Part shown: positions 31,007-40,344 of the stretch, piece after piece | Position numbering within the stretch: position 1 is the stretch's first letter | Layout: every line of letters begins with the position of its first letter | Source: Azonexaceae bacterium | GTDB taxonomy: Bacteria > Pseudomonadota > Gammaproteobacteria > Burkholderiales > Rhodocyclaceae | DNA: 64,000 nucleotides | Assembly (NCBI GenBank): GCA_013335535.1 | Contig: JAAXVL010000008.1 | Coordinates: forward strand, 62,001 to 126,000 | Reading direction: 5' to 3' | Notes under the pieces: model-generated | What the model was told of the DNA's origin: nothing | Seen by the model: the letters and a program-made list of their open reading frames with translations, nothing else | The model's database searches: none | Made by a program: the position numbers and the translations under genes

Positions 31007-32303
31007 GGTGGTCGGCGTCGATGACCTTGACCTGCATGAAATCGCCCGGCTGGGCATCGAAGTGACCATCGATGTACACCACGCCATCGATTTCCGGCGC
31101 ATCAGCCTTGGAACGGGCAATCGTGCCCTCTTCATCGACGGCGTCGACGAGAACCTGAATGACCGTATCGATCTTGGCTTCGAGCTTGGCGGCGGAAATA
31201 TCTTCCTGCACCTGCATGAGCCAGCGCCGACGGTCCTCGCGCACATCTTCCGGCGGCAGGCCTTCGAGTTCGTTGGCCTTGGCGCCTTCGACCGGCGAGT
31301 AGGCAAAGGCGCCGACGCGATCAAGCTTGGCATCTTCGAGAAACTGGATCAGCTGATCGAAATCCTCGTCCGTCTCGCCCGGGAAGCCGGTGATGAAGGT
31401 CGAACGAATAACGATTTCCGGGCAGATGTCGCGCCACTTGGCGATGCGTTCGAGCGTATTTTCGGCCGAGGCCGGACGCTTCATCGCCTTCAGGATAGTC
31501 GGGCTGGCGTGCTGGAAGGGCACATCGAGGTAAGGCAGTATCTTGCCTTCGGCCATGAGCGGGATGACGTCATCGACCGACGGATACGGGTAAACGTAAT
31601 GCAGGCGGACCCAGATGCCGAAGCTGGCCAGCGCCTCGCACAACTCCTTGAGGCGCGACTTGACCGGCTTGCCGCCCCAGAAGGCGGTGCGGTACTTGAG
31701 ATCGACGCCGTAGGCGCTGGTGTCCTGCGAGATGACGAGAATTTCTTTCACGCCGGCCCGGGCCAGGTTTTCGGCTTCGGCCAGCACATCGCCAACCGGG
31801 CGCGAGACGAGCGGGCCGCGCAGCGAAGGGATGATGCAGAAGGTGCAGCTATGGTTGCAGCCTTCGGAAATCTTCAGGTAGGCGAAATGATCCGGTGTCA
31901 GGCGCACGCCTTGCGGCGGCACGAGGTCGGAGTACGGATCATGCGGCTTGGGCAGGTGCGTGTGGACGTAGCCCATGACTTCGTCAGCCGCGTGCGGGCC
32001 GGTGACAGCGAGCACGGCCGGGTGCGTCGATTGCACGATATCGCCCTTGGCGCCCAGGCAGCCGGTGACGATGACCTTGCCGTTCTCGTTCAGCGCCTCG
32101 CCGATGGCGTCGAGCGATTCCTCGACGGCGGCATCAATGAAGCCGCAGGTATTGACGATAACGAGGTCGGAATTGTCGTAGCTAGGCGAAATCTCGTAGC
32201 CTTCGGCGCGCAGCTTGGTCAGGATGCGCTCGGCGTCGGAAGACGCCTTGGGGCAACCCAGAGACACGAAGCCGACGGTCGGCACTTTTTGCTGAATAGT
32301 CAT
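30981..32303 (-). CDS. rimO: Ribosomal protein S12 methylthiotransferase RimO
   Basis: The 440-residue radical-SAM enzyme adds a methylthio group to Asp of ribosomal protein S12. It has the N-terminal MTTase domain with three cluster cysteines ([27 protein letters not shown]), the radical-SAM motif [11 protein letters not shown] and a C-terminal TRAM domain ([16 protein letters not shown]). Its 3' end overlaps the next gene in the operon by 26 bp. Confidence 0.96.
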   Translation of the reverse strand: MTIQQKVPTVGFVSLGCPKASSDAERILTKLRAEGYEISPSYDNSDLVIVNTCGFIDAAVEESLDAIGEALNENGKVIVTGCLGAKGDIVQSTHPAVLAVTGPHAADEVMGYVHTHLPKPHDPYSDLVPPQGVRLTPDHFAYLKISEGCNHSCTFCIIPSLRGPLVSRPVGDVLAEAENLARAGVKEILVISQDTSAYGVDLKYRTAFWGGKPVKSRLKELCEALASFGIWVRLHYVYPYPSVDDVIPLMAEGKILPYLDVPFQHASPTILKAMKRPASAENTLERIAKWRDICPEIVIRSTFITGFPGETDEDFDQLIQFLEDAKLDRVGAFAYSPVEGAKANELEGLPPEDVREDRRRWLMQVQEDISAAKLEAKIDTVIQVLVDAVDEEGTIARSKADAPEIDGVVYIDGHFDAQPGDFMQVKVIDADHHDLYAQPA

Positions 32304-32359
32304 GCGATGGAAACCTTATCCGGACGGGCCGGCAAACAAAGGGCGTATTTTACAGACTC

Positions 32360-33799
32360 TCAGGACGGCAAACGGGCTAGTGCCTGTTTCAGCGCCTCAA
32401 AACATTTCGGATCAATGGCCGTTCCGACGTTCTCGGCCATGATCTCGAGCGTCTTCGGGATCGGCACTGCACCGCGATAGGGGCGCTCGGCCGTGATCGC
32501 ATCGAAGATGTCGGCCGTCGTGATGATCCGCGTTTCAATGCAGATATCCTCGGCCATCAGGCCGCGCGGGTAGCCCTTGCCGTCCAGCCGCTCATGATGC
32601 GCAGCCGAAACGCGGGCGAGCTCGGAAAACGCATCGATCCGCGACAGAATGGCTTCGGTGTAGGCGGCATGAGCCTGCACAGCTGCCCACTCGTCGGCGT
32701 CGAGCTTCCCTGGCTTGTCGAGCACACTGTTGCTAACGCCGAGCTTGCCAACATCGTGCAGCAGAGCGCCGCGCTTGAGCCAGCGGCGGCGCTCGGGCGA
32801 CAGGCCCAGCGTCTCGGCGATCATGTCGGTGTAGAGCGCGACACGCACGCTGTGGCCGCTCGTGTAGGGACTTTTCGAGTCAACGACCTGACCGAAGGCG
32901 GCGGCAATGTCGTCGAGATAATCGTCGTCGAGTTCAACAACATGCGAAGCCGGTTCGAGCGTCAGGACAGCTGCGTCGACGGCGCTGGAACCCAGCATCG
33001 CCCACCAGGCGTCATCCTCGGCAATGGCCTCGAAAGCGCCGACCAGTTGCGGATCGAACCAGCGTCCGCTCCGGCCCCGGACTTCATCGAGCGCAGCAGA
33101 CGGCCCGCCCGCCGTGTGAAAGACATCGACCACCTGAGCCAGCAGCGCAATCCGCGAAAATAGCGGAATCGCCTCACCGGCCAGCCGTTCCGGCCGGCCC
33201 TGGCCGTTGAAATGCTCGTCCAGACTGTAGATGCCCTGCGCCACGCTCTCCGGAAAACGGAGCAGGCGGGCAATTTCGGCGCCGCGCTGGCAGCGCGTGG
33301 CAATCAGCTCCTGAGCGATCTCGTTACCGTCCCGCATGATCGTCAGCACGCTGCGGAAACGTTCAGCCAGCCCGGCTTTCAGTCCGGTGTGCTTGAGCAC
33401 GAAATTGAGAACGCTGGGCAGGCTGTCGCCGACGGTCTTGAAATCGTGCTTGAAATTAAGGTCGTCGGCCAGGTACAGCTCGCAGATTCGGGCCGCGTTG
33501 CTGCTGCAGCCGAGATCCTTGAGCAGTAGCGTGTAGTAGAGCCCCCACAGCGCATCCTCATCCATGCCGATGGCACGACCGACGTGCATGCCGATCCAGC
33601 AGCAGCGCACGCAATGCCCGGCCGGCTGGCCTTCGGTGATGTCGAGCGCGTGCGACAGGGCCGAAATCAGCTCGGCCAGCTTCATGCCATACGGCGCGCT
33701 TTCGCTGGCCGAGCCAGGAAAAAGGCGGGTCATCGGCATGGCGAACTCCGTCGCGGCAAGCTGCCGGTCGTCGGCCTCGTTCGTTGCTGTGTCATGCAC
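32360..33799 (-). CDS. HD-GYP domain protein (probable cyclic-di-GMP phosphodiesterase)
   Basis: The 479-residue protein has two HD-like halves. The C-terminal half (about 290-470) has a full HD-GYP set: SGHSVRVALYTDMIAE, LLHDVGKLGVSNSVLDKPGKL in two parts, AAHHERLDGKGYPRGL and the DIFDAITAERPYR helix. The N-terminal half keeps HCVRCCWIG and LLLKDLGCS but not the HD pair, so it is probably structural. It should hydrolyse cyclic di-GMP. No signal or receiver domain is visible. It lies upstream of the tRNA pair on the opposite strand. Confidence 0.85.
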   Translation of the reverse strand: MHDTATNEADDRQLAATEFAMPMTRLFPGSASESAPYGMKLAELISALSHALDITEGQPAGHCVRCCWIGMHVGRAIGMDEDALWGLYYTLLLKDLGCSSNAARICELYLADDLNFKHDFKTVGDSLPSVLNFVLKHTGLKAGLAERFRSVLTIMRDGNEIAQELIATRCQRGAEIARLLRFPESVAQGIYSLDEHFNGQGRPERLAGEAIPLFSRIALLAQVVDVFHTAGGPSAALDEVRGRSGRWFDPQLVGAFEAIAEDDAWWAMLGSSAVDAAVLTLEPASHVVELDDDYLDDIAAAFGQVVDSKSPYTSGHSVRVALYTDMIAETLGLSPERRRWLKRGALLHDVGKLGVSNSVLDKPGKLDADEWAAVQAHAAYTEAILSRIDAFSELARVSAAHHERLDGKGYPRGLMAEDICIETRIITTADIFDAITAERPYRGAVPIPKTLEIMAENVGTAIDPKCFEALKQALARLPS

Positions 33800-33870
33800 T
33801 CACTCCCTGACCGGGCTGCCCGGCGGATAAAACATGATTCTAGCGAGAAGCCAGAACATCCAAAATATTC

Positions 33871-33898
33871 GAGACAAGTCCGAGATATTCGTTATAAT
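33871..33898 (+). promoter_or_regulatory. Sigma-70-type promoter of the tRNA-Val/tRNA-Thr unit
   Basis: A perfect -10 hexamer TATAAT (33893-33898) is 16 bp after GAGACA (33871-33876, four of six matches to TTGACA). The GCGCCCCC discriminator follows, and the first tRNA begins 12 bp downstream of the -10. Confidence 0.7.
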
Positions 33899-33909
33899 TC
33901 GCGCCCCCA

Positions 33910-33985
33910 GCGTTCTTAGCTCAGTTGGTAGAGCGTCTGCCTTACACGCAGAATGTCGGCGGTTCGAGCCCGTCAGGACGCACCA
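33910..33985 (+). tRNA. tRNA-Val (anticodon TAC)
   Basis: A 76-base cloverleaf: acceptor GCGTTCT pairs with AGGACGC (one G-U), D-arm GCTC/GAGC, anticodon stem TCTGC/GCAGA with loop CTTACAC (anticodon TAC), T-loop TTCGAGC, and an encoded ACCA end. Confidence 0.95.
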
Positions 33986-33989
33986 GGTT

Positions 33990-34064
<75 letters not shown>

Positions 34065-34092
34065 CCCCGCCAGCATTCGCCACTCGGCGACT

Positions 34093-34293
34093 TTACTGCT
34101 TTGTGGCGGGCGAGCCAAATTGCTTGAGCGCCGAGAGAAACTCGCTGAAGTTTGCCTCGCGAACTGTGATGTTGCTCAAGGTATCGCGCAGATTGAATAC
34201 CGACATGTCGATCTCGCCAGCGCGAGCATTCCCGTTGCCGGCCGCTTTGTTGCCGGATTGCGTTGGGACTGCCTTGGTGCTGGAGAGGGACAT
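34093..34293 (-). CDS. Possible small hypothetical protein
   Basis: The frame encodes 66 residues, starting MSLSSTKAVPTQSGNKAAGN, polar and probably soluble, with no signal peptide, membrane segment or recognised domain. AGGAA lies about 12 nt before the ATG, which is a long spacing. It is reported because the region otherwise lacks genes; it may be spurious. Confidence 0.35.
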   Translation of the reverse strand: MSLSSTKAVPTQSGNKAAGNGNARAGEIDMSVFNLRDTLSNITVREANFSEFLSALKQFGSPATKQ

Positions 34294-34457
34294 TTTTTCT
34301 GATTTCCTGAGTCGATGGATTCATTTTCCCCAGTCTGCTCCGCAGCGTCTGTGAACAAATTCACAGAGGGTTGTCGGCCACGATAATTTATTGCCCTGTC
34401 GCCAAAAACAACTTTCAAATCATGGACTTTTGTCAACGTGGGCAATACCACCATTCG

Positions 34458-34496
34458 ATTTCAAATTTGGGCAATTTTTCCGGTTGACCGTGGAAA
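34458..34496 (+). repeat. Dispersed element, copy 10 (intergenic)
   Basis: ATTTCAAATTTGGGCAATTT followed by TTCCGGTTGACCGTGGAAA; perfect core. It lies about 230 bp upstream of the TonB receptor gene. Confidence 0.9.
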
Positions 34497-34726
34497 CATG
34501 AAGTTGCCACCGCGTCGGCAATTTTCGACCGTAAGCGGCAACCGCACAGAGCAGAATTGGCATAAATATACGCAAAATGCGAAATAATTAACAAACGATT
34601 GATATGGCAGATTGCTTATAATTATGTAAGCATTCAATAAATTCAAAAGATGGGGAATCGCGGGGGGCGACTCCAAGATGAACAATCTCCCGCACTTGTT
34701 TCGCCGTCTGCAAACAAGGAAGCAAA

Positions 34727-36853
34727 ATGAAGCGTGCGACTCTGTGGATTGTCATCCTGGCCGCCTTCAGTCCAACCAGTGGTGCTGCCGAAAACGTGCT
34801 CGACGAGCTCAGCCTCGAAGAACTGGTCAAGACCGAGATCACTTCCGTCTCCCGTAGAAGCCAGAGCATGACGGACATCCCGGCGGCGGCATTCGTCATC
34901 ACCGCCGAGGACATCCGCCGCTCCGGTGCCCAGGCCCTCCCCGACGTTCTGCGCATGGCCCCTGGCATCGAGGTCGCCCAGATCGACAATGGCCGTTACG
35001 CCGTCTCGGCGCGCGGCTTCAATGGCCGCTTCGCCAACAAGCTGCAGGTGCTGGTCGATGGTCGCAGCATCTACCATCCAATCTTCTCAGGCGTGACCTG
35101 GGAACTCGACCCCATCCCGCTTGAAGACATCGAGCGCATCGAAATCATTCGCGGTGCTGGCGCCGTGATGTGGGGAGCCAACGCCGTCAATGGTGTCATC
35201 AACATCATCAGCAAGCACACACATCACCAGGACGGCTCTGCCGTCAGCGTTTCGGCCGGCAACAAGGGTACCGCCAACGTCTATGCCCGCATCGGCCAGC
35301 AAGCCAGCGATGCAACCAGCTGGAAGCTCTCCGCACAGGGGCGACATATCGAGCCATCCAAACTGTATGGCAGCGACGCCGATAGCGTTGATCGCCTCGA
35401 AAATGCCGTCGTCGACTTTCGTCTTGACCACGACCTGGCGAGCGGCCGCGACCTGAGCATCTGGGGCAACGCCTCACGCTCAACAACCCGCGAGCTCTGG
35501 GATCTTTCCTTCCCGGGCCTCGGCATCAGCCTCTTTCCCGTCTCCCCGACGCAAAAACTCCATAGCGAAAGCCTGGTCGGGCGCTACCGCTGGTTGAGCG
35601 ATCACGGCATCGAATCGTCGATTCAGGCTTCGGCCACCACCTCGGGCATCGACATCACGAATTTCATCCGTGAAGAACGCACCACCTACGACCTCGACTA
35701 CCAGGGACGCTACGCCTTTGGCCGCCACGATATTCTGTGGGGCTTGAGCCACCGTCGATCGAGCGACGAAGTCAGCTCCGGCGAGCCATACATCTCCTTC
35801 CGCAACCCATCCTACATCCAGCGTAATACCGGTCTTTTTGTCCACGATGACTGGACACTGATTCCCGACAACCTCAAGCTCGGTGTCGGCATCCGAGGCG
35901 ACAAAACAAGCGCCAACGGTACCAACCTGTCGACCAACGCCACGCTGCTGTGGACGCCGACGCGAGCCGACTCGGCGTGGCTCAAGTTCGCTCAGGCCCC
36001 ACGGACATCGTCGCGCGCCGAACGAGACGTCTCGATTCTGACCGGAGGATCTGCTGTCGTCTTTCCCGGCCTGGGCACACTCCCGATGGTCTCCTACGTT
36101 AATGGCGGCGGGCAGGTGGGGCCGGAAAAAGCCAGAGGGCTCGAAGTCGGTTTCCGCAAGCAGTTTTCCAGCACCTTCAGTGCCGACATCAATGCCTACC
36201 GCTACCGCTACACCCATCTGCGCAGCGGCAGCCAGACCGGTATGACTACCTGTAGCGCAGTGTTGTCCGGATTCTCCGGCATTCCCTACGACCCGACCAC
36301 CTGCGCGACTTTCGGCATTCCGGACGGTACGCCGCTGCTCTTCAACTTCAGCGCCACCGACAACTCCGGTGCCGGTTGGAGCGACGGCGTCGAATTGTCG
36401 GCCGACTGGCTTGTCACCGCCAACTGGCGACTGCAGCTCTCCTACACCTGGAGCAAACTGCGCCTGGATGCCAGCAGCAATCCGGGCGTCGACGCCGGTG
36501 GCGAAATCACCGAGCGCGCAGCGCCGCGTCATTACGGCTCGTTGCGCTCGCAATGGAACATCACGCGCAGCCAGCAATTCGACCTGTGGATTCGCGGCGC
36601 CGCCGGCCTTGATCGCTTCAACCTGATCGACCCCGTGCCCAACGCAACCGGCACGCCCACCTACACCCGCGTACCGGGTTACATAACGCTCGATCTGCGC
36701 TACGCCTACCGCATCAACAAGGATCTGGAATTTGCGCTGATCGGGCGCAACCTGCTTCACAGCAAACGTCTGGAATATGTCTCCGACTTCATTCCTTCTG
36801 CCGCAACGGCCATCACGCCAACCTGGCTGATCAGTACCCGCTGGAGTTTCTGA
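34727..36853 (+). CDS. TonB-dependent outer-membrane receptor
   Basis: The 708-residue protein has a signal peptide, a plug domain (about 40-160: DIPAAAFVITAEDIRRSGAQ, LPDVLRMAPGIEVAQID, IERIEIIRGAGAVMWGANAV) and a beta-barrel ending in the canonical aromatic residue (WLISTRWSF). The early LEELVKTEITSVSRR segment is typical of receptors paired with YfiR-family proteins. The substrate is unknown. AAGGA precedes the ATG by about 6 nt. The yfiR-like gene follows by 8 bp, so they form an operon. Confidence 0.92.
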   Translation: MKRATLWIVILAAFSPTSGAAENVLDELSLEELVKTEITSVSRRSQSMTDIPAAAFVITAEDIRRSGAQALPDVLRMAPGIEVAQIDNGRYAVSARGFNGRFANKLQVLVDGRSIYHPIFSGVTWELDPIPLEDIERIEIIRGAGAVMWGANAVNGVINIISKHTHHQDGSAVSVSAGNKGTANVYARIGQQASDATSWKLSAQGRHIEPSKLYGSDADSVDRLENAVVDFRLDHDLASGRDLSIWGNASRSTTRELWDLSFPGLGISLFPVSPTQKLHSESLVGRYRWLSDHGIESSIQASATTSGIDITNFIREERTTYDLDYQGRYAFGRHDILWGLSHRRSSDEVSSGEPYISFRNPSYIQRNTGLFVHDDWTLIPDNLKLGVGIRGDKTSANGTNLSTNATLLWTPTRADSAWLKFAQAPRTSSRAERDVSILTGGSAVVFPGLGTLPMVSYVNGGGQVGPEKARGLEVGFRKQFSSTFSADINAYRYRYTHLRSGSQTGMTTCSAVLSGFSGIPYDPTTCATFGIPDGTPLLFNFSATDNSGAGWSDGVELSADWLVTANWRLQLSYTWSKLRLDASSNPGVDAGGEITERAAPRHYGSLRSQWNITRSQQFDLWIRGAAGLDRFNLIDPVPNATGTPTYTRVPGYITLDLRYAYRINKDLEFALIGRNLLHSKRLEYVSDFIPSAATAITPTWLISTRWSF

Positions 36854-36861
36854 GCTCTATC

Positions 36862-37407
36862 ATGAAAACCGGGGCCATCGCCCGTCTAGCCCGCTCGCTG
36901 GCCGCTCTGGCAGCAAGCCTCACGCTCGCCATCACGCCGGCTTTCGGCGAGGTGACGACGGAGTCCGAGCTCAAGGCGGCCTACCTGATTAACTTCCTGA
37001 AATATGTGGAATGGCCGGGCACACGCACGACAGTCAATCTCTGCCTGTTTGGCCGCGATAGCGTCGGCCCCTATCTGGCTGCCTACGAAGGCCGGCAGAT
37101 CGGCGGCCGCGAATTGCGCATCCGCAAGGTCAGCACCCCGGAACAACTGGCCGAGTGCCAGGAACTGTTCATTCCTGAAACCGAAGAAGCGCGTTTTGCC
37201 GCTGTCCTGCGCTGGGCCGATGGCAAGGCCATCCTGACCGTCAGCGATGCCGAATCCTTCACCCGCGACGGCGGCGCCATCGCGCTCATCCGCGCCGAAG
37301 GCCGCCTGCAATTCGACGTGAATGCGGAGGCCCTGGCTCGAGCCGGCCTGCGCGGCAGCCCGCAAATGCTTCGTCTGGCTCGCCAGATCATCGGCGCCAC
37401 ACACTGA
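36862..37407 (+). CDS. YfiR family periplasmic protein (DUF4154)
   Basis: The 181-residue product has a signal peptide and the YfiR signature: ELKAAYLINFLKYVEWPG, CLFGRDSVGPYL, CQELFIPETEE, FTRDGGAIALI and LRGSPQMLRLARQI. In Pseudomonas YfiR restrains the diguanylate cyclase YfiN, but in many betaproteobacteria it is encoded beside a TonB receptor and a sensor protein. Here the TonB partner is adjacent but no cyclase follows. Confidence 0.9.
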   Translation: MKTGAIARLARSLAALAASLTLAITPAFGEVTTESELKAAYLINFLKYVEWPGTRTTVNLCLFGRDSVGPYLAAYEGRQIGGRELRIRKVSTPEQLAECQELFIPETEEARFAAVLRWADGKAILTVSDAESFTRDGGAIALIRAEGRLQFDVNAEALARAGLRGSPQMLRLARQIIGATH

Positions 37408-37426
37408 AAAATCGGCGCTGCGCCGA
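37406..37426 (-). terminator. Terminator for the DUF541/GlsB operon
   Basis: Stem TCGGCG/CGCCGA with a three-base loop followed on the minus strand by TTTTTC; it lies 70 bp downstream of the DUF541 stop and directly after the convergent yfiR-like stop. The stem is short. Confidence 0.5.
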
Positions 37427-37496
37427 CCACATGCGACGCTGATCTGTCGCGCTTCCCCTCTCCGGCGCACCCCGTAACCGGGTATGCGTCAGACAA

Positions 37497-38171
37497 TCAG
37501 TCGTTCAATTCAATCTGGCCACTGACATTGGTCGTCACCAGACTTTCACCGGCCTCCAGTGGCGCCGGGGCCGCTTCTGCCGCCATCATCACGCCACGGG
37601 CAGCGCGCATTATCGGCATGGGCATGCTGCCGCCCTGCTGGACATTAAGCTGCTTGATTTTCCAGCCTTTGCCGAGCTGATCGGCGATCACCGCAGCGCG
37701 ACTCTGGAAGGCGAGGATGGCTTCACGGGTGGCTTCGTCTTCGACCTTGCGCCGGGTTTCGGGTGAGGGCAGCAGGCTGACTTCGCCGACGGCCAGACGC
37801 ATTTGCTGCAACTTGCCGAGCAACTCCGAAACACCGCCCTGGTCCTTCGACTCAAGGACCAGTTCGCTGCGCATGCGCCAGCCGTCGATCTTTTGCGACT
37901 GACCGTACACCGGGTAGGTCGATTGCTGACCGCTCTTGACTGAAATGCCGGCCTTGCTGCGAATCAATTTGAGAGCCTCGGCAACGTCTGCGTTCACGCG
38001 CTGGGCCAGTTCGGCTGGATTCTTGCCGCTGGCTTCGCTGAACACGCTGGCGCGCACCATGTCGTTCGTCGCCGGGCGGCTGGCCTGAGCCGACAGATCA
38101 ACCAGTGCGCCAGCCTGGGCGGTCGCCGCGGCAAGACAGCCGGCGATCAGCGAAATAAGGGTCTTGCTCAT
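37497..38171 (-). CDS. SIMPL/DUF541 domain periplasmic protein
   Basis: The 224-residue protein has a signal peptide (MSKTLISLIAGCLAAATAQA) and the SIMPL (DUF541) pattern: VRASVFSEASGKNPAELAQRVN, QSQKIDGWRMRSELVLES, ATREAILAFQSRAAVIADQLG. Relatives are periplasmic or outer-membrane-associated proteins tied to oxidative or envelope stress in some bacteria; no enzymatic role is known. The start codon overlaps the stop of the GlsB-like gene by 4 bp (ATGA), showing translational coupling. Confidence 0.88.
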   Translation of the reverse strand: MSKTLISLIAGCLAAATAQAGALVDLSAQASRPATNDMVRASVFSEASGKNPAELAQRVNADVAEALKLIRSKAGISVKSGQQSTYPVYGQSQKIDGWRMRSELVLESKDQGGVSELLGKLQQMRLAVGEVSLLPSPETRRKVEDEATREAILAFQSRAAVIADQLGKGWKIKQLNVQQGGSMPMPIMRAARGVMMAAEAAPAPLEAGESLVTTNVSGQIELND

Positions 38172-38422
38172 TGCGGACTCCTGTCGCGCAGGCGGCCGTA
38201 TATCACCAGCAGGACGATGGCAACGACGATGGATGCAACGAATCCGGCGCCCTCGCCGGCCTGGGACCAGCCCAGCGCCTGGCCGACCATGCCGGCCACG
38301 AACGAGCCGCCAATGCCAAGCAGGATGGTGGCAATGAAGCCCATGTTGTCCTTGCCGGGGTGCAGGAGTTTGGCGATGACGCCGACAGCGAGGCCGACCA
38401 GAATGGTCCACACGATTCCCAT
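38168..38422 (-). CDS. GlsB/YeaQ/YmgE family small membrane protein
   Basis: The 84-residue protein has three glycine-rich transmembrane helices (VWTILVGLAVGVIAKLL, IATILLGIGGSFVAGMVGQ, VASIVVAIVLLVIYGRL), the pattern of the transglycosylase-associated YeaQ/YmgE family, which is linked to stress responses. It is the first gene of the pair with DUF541. Confidence 0.9.
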   Translation of the reverse strand: MGIVWTILVGLAVGVIAKLLHPGKDNMGFIATILLGIGGSFVAGMVGQALGWSQAGEGAGFVASIVVAIVLLVIYGRLRDRSPQ

Positions 38423-38557
38423 TGTTCAAACCCCTTTCACGTGACTATCGATGCCAGGCGAAAGCGTCGCCTGTCGTGCCAATATAACGCGCAGCCCGAA
38501 TGACGGTTGGCGCGACTCGGTAAAGAATTGTGTCCGACCAGGCTCCATGTCGTAAAG

Positions 38558-39445
38558 CTATTGGACGGCCAGGCGTTCGGCCAGCGTATCCATGAGCACT
38601 CGAACGCGGTGCGGTACGTGGCGATTGCTGGGCAGGATGGCGTAAATGCCAAGTTCGGGAATCGGAAAATCAGTCAGAATTTCCGCTACCCGGCCGCTGG
38701 CCAGGAAAGTATCGGCAATGAAATCGGGCTGGCAACTGATGCCCAGCCCCTGCGCCGTCGCCTCCGTCAGGACGTCGCCGTTGTTGGCGTTGAGGCGGCT
38801 GCGGACATGGAAGCTCTCAAGTTGCCCATCAACCATGAATTGCCAGAGCTGGCTGCTGCCGGCGTTGGTGTAGCCGAGGCAGACGTGGTTTGCCAAATCG
38901 GCCGGTTTTTCCGGTTGACCGTGGCGAGCGAGGTATTCCGGGGCGGCGACGACGAGCATGCGGCTAGAACCGATCTTGCGAGCCACGTCGCCGGATTCGA
39001 GCCGCCGGGTGATGCGGATCGACAGGTCGATGCCTTCCTCGATGAGGTTCACGCGCCGGTCACTGTAATCCATGTCGAGCGAGACGTCCGGGTAGCGTTG
39101 CGAGAAATCAAGCAGGATGGGCGCCAGCCGTTTCATGCCGTAACTGAGCGGCAGGCTGATGCGGATATTACCGCGCGGCGTCAGGCGCTCTTCGGCAACG
39201 CCCGTTTCAGCCGCCTCGACGAGATTGAGGATGACCCGGCACTTTTCCAGATAGGCTGTGCCGCCCGAGGTCAGCGCCAGCCGGCGCGTGCTGCGCGCCA
39301 TGAGCTTGACGCCGAGGTGCGCTTCCAGAGCGGCGATCTGCCGCGTCACGACCGAGCGGGCGACGCCCAACTGCTGGGCGACGGCGGCAAAGCTGCCGAG
39401 TTCGGCCACCCGCACGAAGAGATGCATCGCATCGAGCCTGTCCAT
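38558..39445 (-). CDS. LysR-family transcriptional regulator
   Basis: The 295-residue protein has the LysR helix-turn-helix (MDRLDAMHLFVRVAELGSF, GVARSVVTRQIAALEAHLGV) and a periplasmic-binding-like sensor domain. It is divergent from the dioxygenase-cytochrome operon, which it probably controls; the 95-bp gap contains TTGCAATTCCAGCAATAG, where T-N11-A-type dyads could serve as operator. Residues about 173-185 (ARHGQPEKPADLA) are encoded by a copy of the dispersed element but still fit the family consensus. Confidence 0.92.
   Translation of the reverse strand: MDRLDAMHLFVRVAELGSFAAVAQQLGVARSVVTRQIAALEAHLGVKLMARSTRRLALTSGGTAYLEKCRVILNLVEAAETGVAEERLTPRGNIRISLPLSYGMKRLAPILLDFSQRYPDVSLDMDYSDRRVNLIEEGIDLSIRITRRLESGDVARKIGSSRMLVVAAPEYLARHGQPEKPADLANHVCLGYTNAGSSQLWQFMVDGQLESFHVRSRLNANNGDVLTEATAQGLGISCQPDFIADTFLASGRVAEILTDFPIPELGIYAILPSNRHVPHRVRVLMDTLAERLAVQ
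38889..38927 (+). repeat. Dispersed element, copy 11 (inside the LysR gene)
   Basis: TTGCCAAATCGGCCGGTTTT followed by TCCGGTTGACCGTGGCGA; perfect core. On the coding strand it reads as HGQPEKPADLA, at a position where LysR proteins normally have RHGxPxxPxDL. Confidence 0.9.
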
Positions 39446-39540
39446 TGTTGCAATTCCAGCAATAGTAATTTGCACATTGTCGGCTATTTCGTTCCGAATA
39501 AGGCGCATAAAGTGCGTCCATCGACAGAGGAGTTGCAGCA

Positions 39541-40344
39541 ATGACACAGATTCAACCCGCCCTTTTTGTACCGCACGGTGCGCCGACCTTCGCGCTGCGC
39601 CCGGGTGCGGCCGGCGCCGCGCTGAGTGCCCTGGCCGGATCGCTGCCACTGCCGCGCGCCATCGTCATCGTCAGCGCCCACTGGGATACGGCCGTGCCGA
39701 CCGTCGGTTTCGCCGAACGGCCGGAAACGATCTACGACTTCTGGGGCTTCCCGGAGGAACTCTACGCCATCCGCTATCCGGCCACCGGCTGCCCGGAAGC
39801 TTCCGAGGAAGTCGTCGCCGCCATCAAGGCTGCCGGCCTGCCGGTCGCCACCGATAGCGGGCGCGGCCTAGATCATGGCGCCTGGATTCCGCTGCGCCTG
39901 ATGTTCCCCGATGCCGAAGTGCCGGTCATTCCGCTCTCCATCCAGAGCCGCGGCGGGCCGCAAAAGGCTTACGAACTGGGCCGGGCACTGGCGCCGCTGA
40001 CGGAAAAAGGCTTTCTCGTCATCGCCTCGGGCAATCTCACGCACAACCTGCGCGACTATCAGATGGCAGCCCGCAGCGGCGGGCAGACGCCAGGATATGT
40101 GCGCCAGTTCACCAACTGGCTGGCCGACAATCTCCATGCCCGTAACATCGATGTCTTGCTCGATTACCGCCAGCAAGCACCGGGCGGCGCGCAAGCTCAC
40201 CCGAGCGATGAACATTTGCTACCGCTGTATGTCGCACTCGGTGCCGGCGGTGAAAACGCCGAGGCCAGCCGCTTCCATGCCGGTATCGACGACTACGTCA
40301 TCGCCATGGATGCTTATTCATTCTTACCCAAAAAAGGAGGTTGA
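39541..40344 (+). CDS. Extradiol ring-opening dioxygenase family protein (DODA/YgiD type)
   Basis: The 267-residue protein has the class III extradiol (LigB-like) pattern with metal ligands: PALFVPHGAP, VIVSAHWDTAVP, GLDHGAWIPLRLMFPDAEVPV in two parts, and SGNLTHNLRD. E. coli YgiD and plant DODA open catechol-type rings (4,5-DOPA). The in-vivo substrate is unknown. Its stop codon lies inside a copy of the dispersed element, which also provides the start of the next gene. Confidence 0.9.
   Translation: MTQIQPALFVPHGAPTFALRPGAAGAALSALAGSLPLPRAIVIVSAHWDTAVPTVGFAERPETIYDFWGFPEELYAIRYPATGCPEASEEVVAAIKAAGLPVATDSGRGLDHGAWIPLRLMFPDAEVPVIPLSIQSRGGPQKAYELGRALAPLTEKGFLVIASGNLTHNLRDYQMAARSGGQTPGYVRQFTNWLADNLHARNIDVLLDYRQQAPGGAQAHPSDEHLLPLYVALGAGGENAEASRFHAGIDDYVIAMDAYSFLPKKGG

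Larger units (their letters stand above)
34065..34726. other. 660-bp region between the tRNAs and the TonB receptor
   Basis: This low-GC stretch holds a doubtful 66-codon minus-strand frame (34093-34293), one copy of the dispersed element (34458-34496), and an A/T-rich stretch with a TATAAT at 34617-34622 that could belong to the receptor promoter, although no -35 at good spacing is visible. I see no riboswitch signature and no clear terminator after the tRNAs. Confidence 0.5.

Noticed and set aside
34501-34726. Riboswitch upstream of the TonB receptor
   Set aside because: I looked for cobalamin and cyclic-di-GMP riboswitch signatures and found none; the small GGAATCGC/GCGACTCC hairpin is imperfect and isolated.
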